Source: Erodium maritimum (Eukaryota; Streptophyta; Magnoliopsida; Geraniales; Geraniaceae). From it: a stretch of DNA of 64,000 nucleotides. The notes under the pieces were generated by a model that saw only the letters and a list, made by a program, of their open reading frames with translations, was not told where the DNA came from and ran no database searches. Position numbers and translations under genes: made by a program. This document shows, piece after piece, positions 1-11,985 of the stretch. The stretch lies in contig OY997591.1 in NCBI GenBank assembly GCA_963921825.1, positions 55,777,031-55,841,030 on the forward strand, written 5' to 3'. Within the stretch, counting starts at the first letter, position 1; every line of letters begins with the position of its first letter.

Positions 1-1101
1 TGTAATCTTGTGAAAGAAACGAGTGCATCCGCCACCACAACGAAACCAAGTCATCCTAGCCTTTTGCCTCCATATCTTGTCCAAAAATTTCTGTTCAAGA
101 ATCAAAATAGCCCTAAGCCAGGACCGGTGGCTCACTTCAAAACCTGACAAGGGACGCTCTTCCTGCGTCTTATCTAGGACTTCAATTTCAGCCACTAGAT
201 TATTTACCCTTTCCTCTGAATTTCCAAAAACTTCCTTATTCCACTTTTGCAAGTCCAGACGGAGTGACCTCAACTTGAAAAATAAGTTGTAGCTGGCAGA
301 AGCATGATCAGAATAAGATGTCCAAAAGGACTGAACAACAGATAAAAAGTTAGGGTGATCTACCCATGCATTTATAAACTTTATCGGGCGAGCTCCCAAA
401 ACAGTCTCATCTATCTTCAATAACAGCGGTCTATGATCAGACAAAGATCGAGATAATGCAACCTGAGTCAATGGCCTGAAAAGAGACATCAATTCCACAA
501 ACACAAAAAACCTGTCAATATGAGATAATTTATCTGCAGAATGATACCAAGTAAATTGAGACCCAAATAAAGGTAGATCAATGAGATTCATGCCGGTCAC
601 AAATTCCTGAAAAGCGTGAATATCAGCCTGCAGAGAAACACAATTACGACACTCATCCGCCGAAAGCACAAAATTAAAATCTCCTGCACAAATAAAAACA
701 TCAGCCACTACATCCCTCTTCGATCTCAACTCGTCCCAAAAAGATCTCCTGGATCGAGCATTATTCGGAGCATAGACATTAATGATCGGCAGTCTAACAT
801 CAGCAAATACACAATAACCAGTCCATATGGAGGCATTTTGCACCGGAATAATTGATTCCATTCTGAAACCGGAATCCTGCCACAAACTAAGAACACCACC
901 AGCAGAACCAATAGGTGGAATATAGTAAAAACTCCAACCACCATGAAGACCCAGACTACGTAAAAAAGCATAATCAACCGCTTGAACTTTAACTTCTTGC
1001 AACAGAATAAACAAAGGCCTATGTTTGAACACCAGATCTCTCAGACAACGACGTTTCGGAGAGGAATTCAGTCATCTCATATTCCATGAGAGGACCCTCA
1101 T
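1..1101 (-). pseudogene. LINE ORF2 N-terminus, APE-type endonuclease (partial)
   Basis: Reading starts at ATG 1099-1101 (MRVLSWNMR), the usual start of plant L1 ORF2. It stays open to position 1 except for one TGA at 1072-1074, where a Gly codon is expected. Endonuclease landmarks are the LLQEVK block, NVYAPN, CAGDFNFV (catalytic Asp and Asn) and the terminal SDHRPLLL with its catalytic His. After it comes the linker towards the reverse transcriptase, including WFRCGGGCTRFFHK, which resembles the conserved W-x(n)-D-x-N-T-x-FFH block. The enzyme nicks target DNA for target-primed reverse transcription. Start and ORF1 stop are three bases apart in the same frame. Confidence 0.85.
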
Positions 1102-1104
1102 AAT

Positions 1105-2774
1105 TCAGATAGCCCATGGTACACCCTCAACAGAAATAGAGGGCTCCAACAATAAATTCGTACCAGGAACAGAAGAAACATCAGGATCAGAAATTAAAGG
1201 AATAGATACATCAATTGATTTGACTACTTTTCCAAGGTTCTTTAACTTCTGAAATTGCAATTCACGAATAACATTCCAAGCATTCTTTTTAGCAGTAGGA
1301 TTAAGAACATGAAAATAATAATTACTAACCCCTTTAGCCCTTTCTCGTTCTAGGGATCAAGTCTTGGAGCGAGTTTGGATGGAGTATGTCGTGTTATCTG
1401 CTGAAGGAACAGGCGTCACAGGAAAGACAACACTTATAGCCGGCTGCCTGGATCTGCATGTAACATGCTTGTGCTTGTTTTTTGGTGTAAGCTCACGATT
1501 TATTGACAAATGAGGATACTGATCGTCAGTCACCACACAGTCCGAAGCCGCACAGTCCGAAACCAAAACCAGTTGTTGCGTTTGTTCTGATATGGGCTTA
1601 GCTACTCCACACGATAATATGGGCTCAATCACGCCAGCCTCTAGTTCAGTGTCCCGTTGTAACACGACTTCTGCAACATTATCCTTAGGTACAACTGGAA
1701 CTTCCAAGTCAGATTCCGAATTCAAAAACGCTTCCACATCCCGAAAATTCATCGTCTCTGATACTGTATCAGATTCTTTCACTGGCGACTAAGACTCCGT
1801 CTGCTGTAAACGCACGTCCGGTGCTGTCTCCACTTCCCGGAATGTCAATTTAAAACACCCATTCCCTATCCGCAACGCATAATTCTGTGGAACGTCTTGA
1901 TCAACCGATCTTCGTATCAATGTGTAAACAGAGCCCACAAGGTTGTTAGTGTTAAGAACATTCCAGACTGTGATCACCTTTCCCACCCCATTCATAACCT
2001 GATTCATCACTGCCTTTTCATCACAAAAATAGGACATGCCTTCCACCTTGATCCAACTCCAGTGATCACCAAGCAAAGCTAAATTTCCGTCCAAACTTAA
2101 CACATTAAACCACGTCGAAAACCATCGTCACTCCGTCTCACGCAACATCGAGGAGAACAGGACGTCCGAACAGAGCAATATGTAAAAATTCCCACAAATT
2201 TTCCTAACCTCCATTCCTTTAGCTCCACAAATCTCCATCTCCTCATGAACTTGATCCAAAAAAAACCGGCCCTGAGAGAGACAATGAATCCTCTGGAAAT
2301 TCGATCCACTTCCTCATATCTGACCAACTCTCCATTGACAGTACGATCATCCGGAACTGGAAGTTTTGGCCTCCAAACCGAGCGGCGTCTCGTAGGACGC
2401 TTTCCCCCGCCTTCCATCCAATCCAATGCCACAAACAACGTATATCCTTTGACCTTAACACCATTTTAGCTATCGATTAACCTTGCTGCATCAACCCGGG
2501 ATCTGACAAAAGCAAAGCCAAAAACATTGCCAGTACGGTTTGGCTGAGTTACCACTGTGGCTTTCATTATTGGAACAACACTTCCAAAATAAGATTCAAA
2601 CCACTCTTGAGAAGTACCAAACGAAAGGTTGCTAATGAAAACCTTGACAAGCTTGGTTGGATTCATCTCATCAACATGTGGCGTTCCTCCTCCATTGAGA
2701 ACTCTGTTCGCCGGAACAGTGGTAGGAAACGATGGAGCCGCCACCACAGACGAGGAACCCTCTCCTCCCAGCAT
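1105..2774 (-). pseudogene. LINE ORF1, RRM-containing RNA-binding protein (broken)
   Basis: Translation from ATG 2774 gives a Gly/Ser/Pro-rich N-terminus and then an RRM at about residues 43-100: RNP2-like VKVFISNLSF and RNP1-like NVFGFAFVRS. After a stop at about 2466 the same frame continues with NGVKVKGYTLFVAL and a basic stretch (GKRPTRRRSVW). A frameshift near 2100 leads to a second block (2103-1789), a stop, an acidic block (1782-1357), a further stop, and a last block ending at TGA 1105-1107. In plant L1 elements such ORF1 proteins bind the element's own RNA. The break pattern is that of a decayed LINE, not of introns. Confidence 0.8.
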
Positions 2775-2799
2775 GTCGGTGAACAGTCAAAAAATAATA

Positions 2800-2925
2800 A
2801 TAAATAAAATTTTTTTAAAAAAATTAAATCGTTATTTCGAGATCTTTTTTCATTATTAAATTTTTTATTTATTTACGGTTTTGTTCACGTCTCGGATCTG
2901 GTCAAAACCGGATTTGGGCAAGACA
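2800..2925 (+). repeat. 3' end of the Tekay-like 5' LTR
   Basis: The stretch ends with a form of the sequence that closes the other long LTRs here (a Cys-box-like 'cacgtctcggatctggtcaa' segment, then GGGC..GACA). It is followed at once by the primer site. The rest of this LTR is not in the window: the LINE lies where it would be. Confidence 0.7.
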
Positions 2926-2928
2926 ATT

Positions 2929-2943
2929 TGGTATCACAGCCTG
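2929..2943 (+). other. Primer binding site, initiator-Met tRNA type
   Basis: TGGTATCACAGCC matches the common plant primer site TGGTATCAGAGCC with one difference and starts three bases after the LTR end. Confidence 0.75.
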
Positions 2944-3817
2944 GTTACATTTTGAAATCGTTTTCAAAACCTCGGACTGTACGTCAATTAGGTGGGTAGA
3001 GTTGGGTCGTTAGGTTGCTGTGTGTCGGTTACGCAAGTCGGAGATGTCCTATGCGTAGAAATGAGACGGAAGGAGTCTCGGTTTGGTGAACTGTCAGGCC
3101 TCTGTGCCGTGGACTTTTAGTGAACCTGTGTGGTTGAGTGTTGGTTTGAGTTAAACTGGTTTCCAAGTATGGACTTGGCCGGGCGGTAAGAGTGAAATTA
3201 CCGAGACCCGAGGTGTAAAGTTGAGATAACTTGCTGCGTGCGGTGTTTGTGATTGAGTGTGTTGTGCATGTTGTGTTCTGGTTGTCCCGCATAAGCGGAT
3301 GGTTAACTTAAATCACGAATGGGTCATGTCCGATTTTCTGCAGATACTGAAGTGTATGTACCATCACGATCTGGCTATAGGGGCCACTGTAGCTGGACGT
3401 GAATGGAGGGATGTCAAGTTGTTACAACGTAATTCGGGGACGCTTGAACCGGGTTGTAACGACGCGAGATCAACATGAATGTTATGTTAGAAAGAGGACG
3501 TGTTAAGAACTTGAAACTAAGTCTAGGTTGGGCTTGTGGAATTACTTGTGGTATAAACTGTGGGCTGTGTGACTTTGTGTGAAATTATTGCTGAATGTGA
3601 AACTGTGTGTAACCTCACTGTTTGTATATATGACTTATATGACGCACTAGTGTGCGGACTTCTCTGCTGTGTGCTACTGAGTGACTATATTATACTGAGT
3701 ATATTATTACTAAGTATTACCGTTGTGAACTGTGAGTGGCGTTAGTTATTCTAAGCGCGTTTTCTTTCCGAGTTAAGAAACTGAACCTGTGCGTTATCCG
3801 TGCAGAGGATTTACAAC
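2944..3817 (+). other. Tekay-like untranslated leader
   Basis: About 870 bases between primer site and gag start. I see no conserved protein here; the short open frames look accidental. The stretch is TG-rich around 3540-3740. Confidence 0.6.
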
Positions 3818-4138
3818 ATGGCACAGACTTATGTTCCACGAGGTACGAGGAGACGGCCAGCTAGGGGCCGGGGACATCCGTCGAATGTTGAGTCGGTAGG
3901 GGCGACTAGTACCCATGGTGCACCCGCTGAGGGGCACGAGAGGGCTGAGACAGCCCAGGCGGCAGCTCTGGAGGAGCTGACCCGCACTGTTCAGGGTTTG
4001 GCAACAGCCTTCGCCCGTAGAGAGGCTGCAGCTCCGACACTGGAGGCTGTACCTACTGCCACTGCAGCGACTACCGAGGGACCTGCGCAGGTCGACAGCT
4101 ACACCGTGCAGGCCTGCGAGACTTCCGCACATAACACT
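3818..4138 (+). other. Tekay-like gag, N-terminal part
   Basis: Starts at ATG 3818 (MAQTYVPRGTRRRPARGRG), a basic N-terminus usual for Tekay gag, followed by an Ala/Glu-rich helix segment (EELTRTVQGLATAFARREA). It is interrupted by the minus-strand element that begins at about 4139; the remaining gag resumes at 18335. Confidence 0.75.
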
Positions 4139-5510
4139 TGGCTCATCCTGCGGGTTTTAAATCGCAAAAACGGGACACGGCAAGTGCACTGGTCCCCAAG
4201 TAGTAACCCGAAGTATATTCCGGGATATAGAGCCCAAGAGAGCAATAGACAATCACTTACTATTTAAAGTTTGTAGCTAAGCTGTTTCGGTAAAAATCGA
4301 GTTTTTATGTTTTGAAAATAAACCTATAACGACTAGAAAGAACATACAAAATTTAACAGAGAGTTTTGTTATCTTGAATCAAGTGAAGAGAAATCAAGGG
4401 CACAGGTTCATAAAGTTCATTCTATAATATTGAACACGTTCGATTGTTGCGATGTCGATTTATTTTAGAGGCAACGAGTTATCTCGACTCTAGTCCTAAC
4501 TTCTTTCGAACGATTCAGACCCTAATGGAATCTAACCACCGAGTTCTTTCGACTCTCGATGTAGGAAGACCCAAAGCTTTAAGCTCTATGAAACCTTCTA
4601 ACTTTCGACCAAACAAGTCTATAGCTATTGCAATTGTATTAACCCCGCTAGTTCTAGCTAGGGTTTAAATCCAATTTACGATCGACTTTTGACCAATTAG
4701 AATTCTCCTTTTTCAAGCGTTAAATTCTAATTCAAAGAAATTATCAAGCCTACACGGGAGATAAAGCATTAAGCACAAATCGATCATAAACACTAAAACA
4801 ACTCAACAATCACCACAATCAAAGCATCCAATTTATAGAAATCACTACTCTAATCCCTTATAACCCTAGAAATTGGGGGTTTAGGTGTTCATGGTGAGAA
4901 AATGCAAGGATTAAAAGAAGCAAACAATTAAACTCATAATCAAGATGAAAGTTGAGATACAATCACCGAATTAGTTGTCCAAAGCTTGTTCTTCCCCTCC
5001 TCCAATCTCTAGCCTTGATGCTCTTGAAAAATCTCCAAATGATTTGAAGCTTCTCTCTCAAAATCCCCAACCACAACAATTAAATTTAAGCTCTCAAAAT
5101 AATCATCTAATCCCAAGTATTTTGATCCTCAATCAACAAAACTCCAGATAATAGACTCTCAATTTAATTCTATAAAAAAAGTAAAATAAAAGATGTACAA
5201 GAAATGGCTCTCGGTTTCGCGCACAGTGTTCTCTGTAAAAATGGTGATGAAGTCCATCTCTTAGTTGCGGCGCAACAAAATATAAAGGGAGATAGTGCTG
5301 CCCTATACGCGTGTCGACAGAGGAGAGGAGGCTTGACCGGGACAGGTGGCGCAAAGGGAGAGGAGAGGCGAGCTGGCCATGTGTCACATGCAGGTGGAGT
5401 CGGCGGCTGGTCTGCGCATGTGTCGCACGCAGGTAAGATGGCGGCTGGGACTAGGACACGTGGCAGGCTGTGGGAGAACGGCGGCTGGGACCAGGACATG
5501 TGCCACATCA
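4139..5510 (-). repeat. Left LTR (3' LTR) of the non-autonomous gypsy element
   Basis: Matches 16678-18334 in direct orientation, though shorter. In element orientation it starts TGATGTGG and ends GAGCCA. It holds GC-rich short repeats around 5330-5490 with a recurring ACATGTGTCGCACG-like motif. Confidence 0.8.
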
Positions 5511-5559
5511 ACACCCCATACTTAGACTTTTCTCGTCCCGAGAAAACTAAACATAAATA
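5511..5559 (-). other. Polypurine tract region of the non-autonomous gypsy element
   Basis: On the minus strand AAGTCTAAGTATGGGGTGT lies immediately before the LTR start TGATGTGG. This is the plus-strand primer position known for Tat-type gypsy elements. Confidence 0.65.
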
Positions 5560-6922
5560 TGTTGGGTCTCGAGGTAAGGTTGGAGATGAACCAACTCGCA
5601 GCGGAAAATCAATGAAAACCAAGAGACGATTAAAACCATGAAACAACTAACAAAGAATGGATTCACAAGAGAAAATTTCAGCACTAGTTCTTACCAAAAC
5701 AAGAACACCGGGTAACGAATGATTGGCTTGAGTCTCCAAGACGCCTACGTATCCACATGGGAATCAAAGCCACGTAGTTCTTCTCTTTGAGGACTCAAGA
5801 ACACAAAAATGGAGGAGGAAACTAGCCAAACCCGAAATGGCCATGGAAGAGGGAGAGAAAATGTGTTTCCTATTCTTGTCTTGTGTTTGTTATGTTGAAA
5901 AAAGATGACTTAAACATAACAAAACCCATACTTGTCCAACTAAAGGCATGGGACAAGTATGGTGTCAAGTAAGGTGTAAATAGGACAATTATGGCAAGAC
6001 AAGATTGGGTTAGGTGGTGAATCACCAACACCTTAGTCCTTGTCTTGCTTACTTAGTACTAATTAATCAAGACTTGATTAATTAGTTCCATGGGCCTTGG
6101 TTGCATGGGCCTTTCATGGGCCTCTTGGAACATGGCCCGTGGCCATTTCTAACGAGGTCCCGTGATTCGCTCATCGCCTCCAAGCCTTCCATACTGGAAA
6201 TGTCCAACATTATCCGACGCGATCAATCCCAAGACTCCAAGCCTTGTCTCGATCTGTGAAGTCCTATTCACTTACGGGCACATGACCCAAAACCCAGTTT
6301 TGGTCATGTCCCGAGACAACTCCCTTTTGGCCATTCTCCATAAATGTGTCAATGAGTTTCATCCTTCGGTGTGACCCTTAGGTTTATGCATGTGAATAGA
6401 TCAACGTAAAATCCCATTTTACTTGATCCTATTTAAGTGGCAACTAACGAGACTTTAGTATTGCTTGACACTACATAACGAATCGACCCTGTCGATTCTA
6501 ACCTTTCCGTCGTCCCTGTCATTATCCTTTTATCTCCGATATCCTGATTGAGATAAGGCATAGAGCCGTCATCCTTATTATTCTCAATCACCATTCCTTG
6601 ATATGTGAGATGACTGAAGATATGATACCCAGTATCATGTGCATGGCCATGCTATTCTTCCAGTCACTCTAGATCAAGTGGCCGAGAACCGATATCTTTC
6701 CCATACCTTAGTATGAGGGATAAATCCCTTAGCCGTCTTTCGTGTCACTCATGTAGCCCGTCCCCAAGCCAATCCTGGCCGTTATGGAAGCCCTGTTACG
6801 GACAACGTTAGGCTCATGTCAAACTCAGTTGTTGACTACATAGCGATCACAAAGACTCCTTGGTCTAAGGATACATGACAAGCTATAACACTGAATATGT
6901 TCATGACTTAATCTATGGCACA
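5560..6922 (-). repeat. Left LTR (3' LTR) of the copia element
   Basis: Nearly identical to the start of the right LTR at 11986. It begins tgttgggtctcgagg on the plus strand and is shorter than the right copy. Confidence 0.85.
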
Positions 6923-7255
6923 TATTCCAATCTAAACTCCAATATGTCCCCATCGACTTTACATGTCTAACATGTTCAGGCAGCGACACTGCCTTAGTCA
7001 AAGGGTTGGCTATATTATCATCTGTTGCAATATCGGTTATCTTCACTTCACCTCAGTTCAGTATTTATCTGATGAGGTGGATACGCCGCAGTACATGTTT
7101 GGATTTGTTATGCGATCTAGGCTTTTAGCTTGCGCAATGGCCCTTGTGTTGTCGCAAAATGGATTCACCGGACTGGATGGGTTTTTAATTACACCCAGCC
7201 CTGCCATGAATTTCCAAATCCACATAGCCTCCTTAGCTGCCTCTGCAGCATCCAT
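6825..7255 (-). other. Copia RNase H / C-terminal region
   Basis: Minus-strand reading shows AKEAMWIWKFMAGLGVI and CDNTRAIAQAKS, the copia RNase H block. Near 7020-6960 lies the typical C-terminal NIANPLTKAVSLPEH. Confidence 0.75.
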
Positions 7256-7493
7256 GTACTTGGCCTCTGTCGTAGATTCGGCAATGGTATCTTGCTTTAC
7301 GCTTTCCCAGCTAAAGCTCTGCCATTCAGCGTAAACACATATCCTGATTGACTTCTAAAGTCATCTGGATTTGTCTTGGAAAACTAGCGTCTACTCATCC
7401 TTCGACGACTAGTTCAGCATCATCTTTCCCCCAGGTTAGAATGATGTCTACTGGTACAACATAAGGCTTACGAGACGTCTGGTCTGATACATG

Positions 7494-8474
7494 TCATGGC
7501 ATATATGATCGATCCTGCCCCCAGGCGCATAGGATTCTCATAATCCTTTTCAGCTCATCAGGTGTCTTAGGACACTGAGTCTTGCTGAGATGAATGCCAT
7601 GACTAGTGGGTAAGAGTCCTTTCTTTGAATCGAGCATTAAGAACCTACTCAATGCCTTGTTCACATAGGTTCCCTGACTTAAATCCAAGACCCTCTTGGT
7701 GTGATCTCTACATATCTTAATCCTTAAGATATAAGAAGCATCGCCTAAGTCCTTTATTGAAAAACACTTCCTCAACCAAGCTTTAGTCTCGTGCAAGGTT
7801 GGGATGTCATTTTCAATGAGAACCAGAAAGGTAATCTTGCTCCCACTAGCCTTCTTATAAACGCAAGATTCATCCTCGCTCTTGATTAAGCCAAATCCAA
7901 TTACAGCTTCATCAAAACGAAGGATCCAACTCCGAGAAGTTCGTTTCAATCCATAAATGGATTTCAACAACTTATAAATCTTTCCTTTATTCTTCGGATC
8001 GTCAAAACCTTTGGGCCGAGACATACAAACGTACTCAGTCAAATTTCCATTTAGGAAAGCGGTTTTGACATCCACTTGCCATATCTCGTAATTATGATAC
8101 GCAGTTATGTCAAGAAGAATTTGGATCGATTTTGACCATAGCCACTAAGGAGAAGGTTTCCTCATAGTCAATCCATGCCTATAACCTTTCGCCACCAGTT
8201 GAGCTTTGTAGGTCAGAGGGTTGCCGTCCATGTCCATCTTCACCTTGAAGATCCATTTGCATCCGATGGTCCTCACACCATTGATGGGATCAACCGGTTC
8301 CCAGACTCGGTTGTCCGACATGGATTGCATTTCCTCCCTCATGGCTCCCAGCCATAACTCGGAGTTGGGCCCATCCACGACTTCCTGAAAGGTGGCTGGA
8401 TCATCGTGATCCACCATGACTTCATTGTCACCTCCGGATACCATATCTTGGAGGTGGAAGATTGACCCTTTCAA
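7494..8474 (-). other. Copia reverse transcriptase region
   Basis: Minus-strand reading shows WLGAMREEMQSM and GCKWIFKVK (8474-8145), then DVKTAFLNGNL, the KLLKSIYGLKR block and CFSIKDLGDASYILRI (8075-7494). These are signature blocks of the copia reverse transcriptase. Confidence 0.8.
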
Positions 8475-9010
8475 ATCGCCTTGGACCTTCCGGAATTGTA
8501 ACAGGAATTGGTTCTCACTCTACGACAATCTCTGGCTCCTTTCTACTGGGTGGTCAATTGGTTTAGACAGATCTGTACCATCCTGAATTTATTCGAGATG
8601 CACAGTCCTTCCAATGACGTCTTTGGAAACAAAACTTTTTTTCCATAAAGACCCCACCCCAAGCGACGAACACCATGTTCTCACTGGGATTGTAGAAATA
8701 GTATCCCCTTGTTGCTTAGGGACACCACACGAAGGTGCATATCTCAGATCTTGGTTCGAGCTTAGTCGAAACCAAATGTTTCACATAAGCCTCGCAACCA
8801 CAAATCTTTAGGAAGGACAAAGCGGGCATCATCCCGTACCATTTTTAAAATGGTGTCCCTTCCACACCATTCGTCGAAGCCCGATTCACTATGAATGCGG
8901 TCGTCTCTAGAGAAAAACTCCTAAAAGAGATTGGGAGATCAGTCCAACTAATCATGGAACAGACCATTGTCTAACAATGTCCGATTTCTCCGTTTGGCTA
9001 CACCTTTCAA

Positions 9011-9799
9011 CTACAGTGACCTAGGAAGAGTCCATTCCAAAAGGATCCCATTCTCTTTTAGATGATCTAATAACTCTGTGGTCAAGTATTTTCCACTTCG
9101 ATCCAATCGAAGTGCCTCAATACCTTTGTCGAGCTGGTTTTCTACTATAGTCTTAAACTCTTTGAATTTATCAAAAGCTTCAGACTTATGTCTCACCGAA
9201 TAGACATAACCATATTTACTGTAATCATCAGTAAATGTGATAAAGTAGCTAAAACCCCTCCTGGCAAGTGAACGTATTGGTCTACACACATTCGAGTGTA
9301 TCAGCCCCAATAATCCACCCGCCCTTTCATCGTGATCGATAAAGGGCACTTTAGTCATTTTGCCCATCAAACAAACCTTGCACCTATCGATCGAATGGAA
9401 TTCGAATGAACCTGAAAGCCCGCACTTCTGAAGTGCTGATAGGCGCTTCTTGTTTATGCGACCCAAATGACAGTACCATAACAGAGTTAGGTTTAAATCG
9501 TTGGATTTAGACCTCTTGGTATTAACGGAATATATAGAACTTGAGGCATTGTTACCCATATCTAATATGTACAATCCTTCAACCATGTCAGTACTGGTAT
9601 AAAACATATCATTGCATAGAACATTGAAAACTCCATTTCCAATATTAACATTATATCCTTCCTTGTCAAACACGGATACAGATATAATATTCCTACTAAA
9701 AGTAGGTATGCAATATACATTATACAATACTAAGACAAGGCCTCTTGGCAAAGCAAGACTCATGGATCCTACAGCAGTTGCCACAACTCTGAGGTCCAT
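9011..9799 (-). other. Copia integrase region
   Basis: The zinc-binding segment LWYCHLGRINKKRL with downstream CKVCLMGKMTKVPF, followed by the catalytic core (LIHSNVCRPIRSLARRG, YFITFTDDYSKYGYVY), identifies a copia integrase. An upstream segment to 9799 is the pre-integrase spacer. Confidence 0.8.
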
Positions 9800-10160
9800 T
9801 TCGTGCTTTCCAAATCTCTCCTACTTTCAGCCACCATATATTAGTGCATGTGTGAGATTCAGTCATGGTATCTAATACCCATGAATCTTTGGAAGTAGAG
9901 AGATGTAGCTCTATAGAGTTAATACCGAATGAAGGCACGGTCCCACCGCCCTTCCTTAGATCATCCAGGTTTCCTGATGAAGGCGCAGTCCTACTGCCCT
10001 TCTTCAGATCATCCAGGCTATTTGATGAAGGCGCAGTCCCACTGCCCTTCTTCAGATCAGCCGTGAACTTCCTGTAATCCCGGTTCCAATGACCAGGCTG
10101 TTGGCAGTAGAAGCAGACATTCTCAGGTGTCTCATCTTTCCTGCCAAGTGCGCATGGGCC
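9800..10160 (-). other. Copia gag zinc knuckle and protease region
   Basis: Minus strand near 10115-10070 reads VCFYCQQPGHWNRDY, a CCHC-like knuckle. Around 9905 comes SWVLDT, the start of the copia protease active-site block. Between them, about 9935-10065, are three near-identical 57-60-base tandem units (GAAGGCGCAGTCC core). Confidence 0.65.
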
Positions 10161-10194
10161 CAGCCCTTGCCACTTCCAATTCCCTTGTTGACCA

Positions 10195-10428
10195 TCAGAA
10201 TATCCTTGGATCCCAGATCCCTGAGATATTCTTCTCAGCAGTTAATGACACTTCATGTAACTCTGATATGGTCTTAGAGACAGCCTTGTCAAGGACATAT
10301 TCTTTGCGTTCAGACTTGAGGACTATCCTCAAAATTCTGTACCAGTCCAAATAGTTTGTCCCATTTAGCTTGACCCTGTCAAGAATGGTTTTTAATGACA
10401 AACTATTAATGTTCGCTGAATTTGCCAT
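10195..10428 (-). other. Copia gag, N-terminal part
   Basis: MANSANINSLSLKTILDRVK followed by LNGTNYLDWYRILRIVLK is the standard N-terminus of copia gag. Confidence 0.75.
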
Positions 10429-10439
10429 TTGATCTACAA

Positions 10440-11966
10440 CAGATAAAATTCAATCAGTAAACTGAATAAATTTTATGAAGATCAAGCTTAAACACCAACA
10501 ATCAATTCTAAACCTTTAGAATCTGAAACCAAGATCCTTGATTCACTCGATTAAGCTGAACTAATGCTCACCACTTAATCGAGCTATGTAGGTAGGACTC
10601 CATCCAATCACATCCAATGTGACTCTTGGCTAGGGTATGTACTTATGTACACGACTTACCCTATCTGTTACCCTAGCTCAACCTCAGGCCGAGAATCGTA
10701 GTCGGGTCCACCAATTTTCAACTATGGCTCGTCACTATGTAGGTGTTCCGCTAATGCGCACGACACCCACATATGTCGTCCAAACCTACTACCCCGCTTC
10801 CCCATGTATGCTCCGCTAATGCGCACGACACCCATAGGACGGGGAGGTAGTAAGGTGTTAATGATTGGGAGGTATCAGACATGACCCGCTTTTACTTGTC
10901 CAGTTGTGTTCAAAACTTTGGCACATCCTAGATGCGATGAGCACATCAACTACATTCCAAATGCAATGATGCCTCAAATTACATCCAATGTAATTCTTCC
11001 TTTGAACCCGTCAACTACATCCAATGCAATGACGGTTCTAAGGGTTCACACACAAGGATTAAAATTCCAATTTTATCTTTGCATGTGAGGTGATATGCTC
11101 GGTAAATAAAGTTAAGCATGCAATTCTAAAGCACATAGAATTAATCATGCATAAACTAAACCAAGCATAAAGCGATAAATGTGCACATAATAGCCCCCTA
11201 AACTAACTCCCACTAGCTTCTTGAGCTCCACCGACTCCAAGCCGATGCCAACACCCGAAAAGCCACCAAATGACCTTTTCGCCCTTTCTTCGTCTTGAGT
11301 AAAATATTACAATTTAATACACGACTCGCAGGTCGGGAATAAATAAATATTACAAACAAGTGGTTCGACGACCACACCTTGAAAGAATAATTACACGCTA
11401 ACTCTAACGGCTCGCAGGCCGTGAAAAGCGATAAATAATTAAATCGAGCTCGGGGCTATTATGTACACCATGCCAACATCACATCACACATCGTGTTATC
11501 AAACAAGCATGTTATCAAATATCATGTGATTTTCCGGTTTTAATTAATAGCCAAGTTTCGAAATTTTTTGATGCTCGGTTTATCGAAACCGTTCAAAATT
11601 GAAACTTTTGAACATTTGATCTTCGAGTTCGTCATGACGGTTCCAAACTCGTCATAACTAACAAAACGGTTTAGCCTTGGCATATCAACCATCCAATGGT
11701 CATGCTTGGCCTAGCTCCGTCCAACGGAGCCCCGTTCGGTCCCGGTTTCGGCTCCCCGAGAGTCCCGCTCCCGAGACCCGAAAAATAAAAAAAATTTCAA
11801 AATTTCCAGATTTGAAATAATTTTCAAAAATTCATTTTACATGCATTAAATCCATGAACAAGAATTTAAAACATGTTATGAAACAATTTAGCAAAACAAC
11901 ATGCCAAAAACCGAAACTTTCAAGCAAAACCGAAACTTTGAACACCGTCTTGTGAATCCCGAAGGT
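10440..11966 (-). other. Copia leader region, no gene seen
   Basis: About 1.5 kb between gag and the primer site. It holds short repeats (CGCTAATGCGCACGACACCC twice at about 10750 and 10814; CATCCAATG-type repeats 10600-11030). No coding potential is recognised. Confidence 0.55.
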
Positions 11967-11984
11967 AGCACGGGTCTGATACCA
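11967..11984 (-). other. Copia primer binding site, initiator-Met tRNA type
   Basis: On the minus strand TGGTATCAGACCCGTGCT follows the LTR end (CCCAACA) after one base. Confidence 0.8.
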
Positions 11985-11985
11985 C

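Larger units (their letters stand above)
1..2790 (-). mobile_element. L1-type LINE, 5' portion (ORF1 plus ORF2 endonuclease), cut by the window edge
   Basis: Read on the minus strand this holds, in order, an RRM-bearing ORF1 and the endonuclease domain of ORF2. The reverse transcriptase, 3' UTR and poly(A) would lie to the left of position 1. Its 5' end near 2790 abuts the remnant of a gypsy 5' LTR (to 2925), so it probably inserted into that LTR. ORF1 carries three in-frame stops and one frameshift and the visible part of ORF2 one stop, so the copy is dead but not very old. The assignment to plant L1 rests on gene order, the RRM in ORF1 and the APE-type endonuclease motifs. Confidence 0.9.

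Noticed and set aside
5204-5641. Open frame of 145 codons on the plus strand
   Set aside because: It lies within the minus-strand gypsy LTR and the following copia LTR; its counterpart at 17645 diverges, as expected for non-coding repeats.
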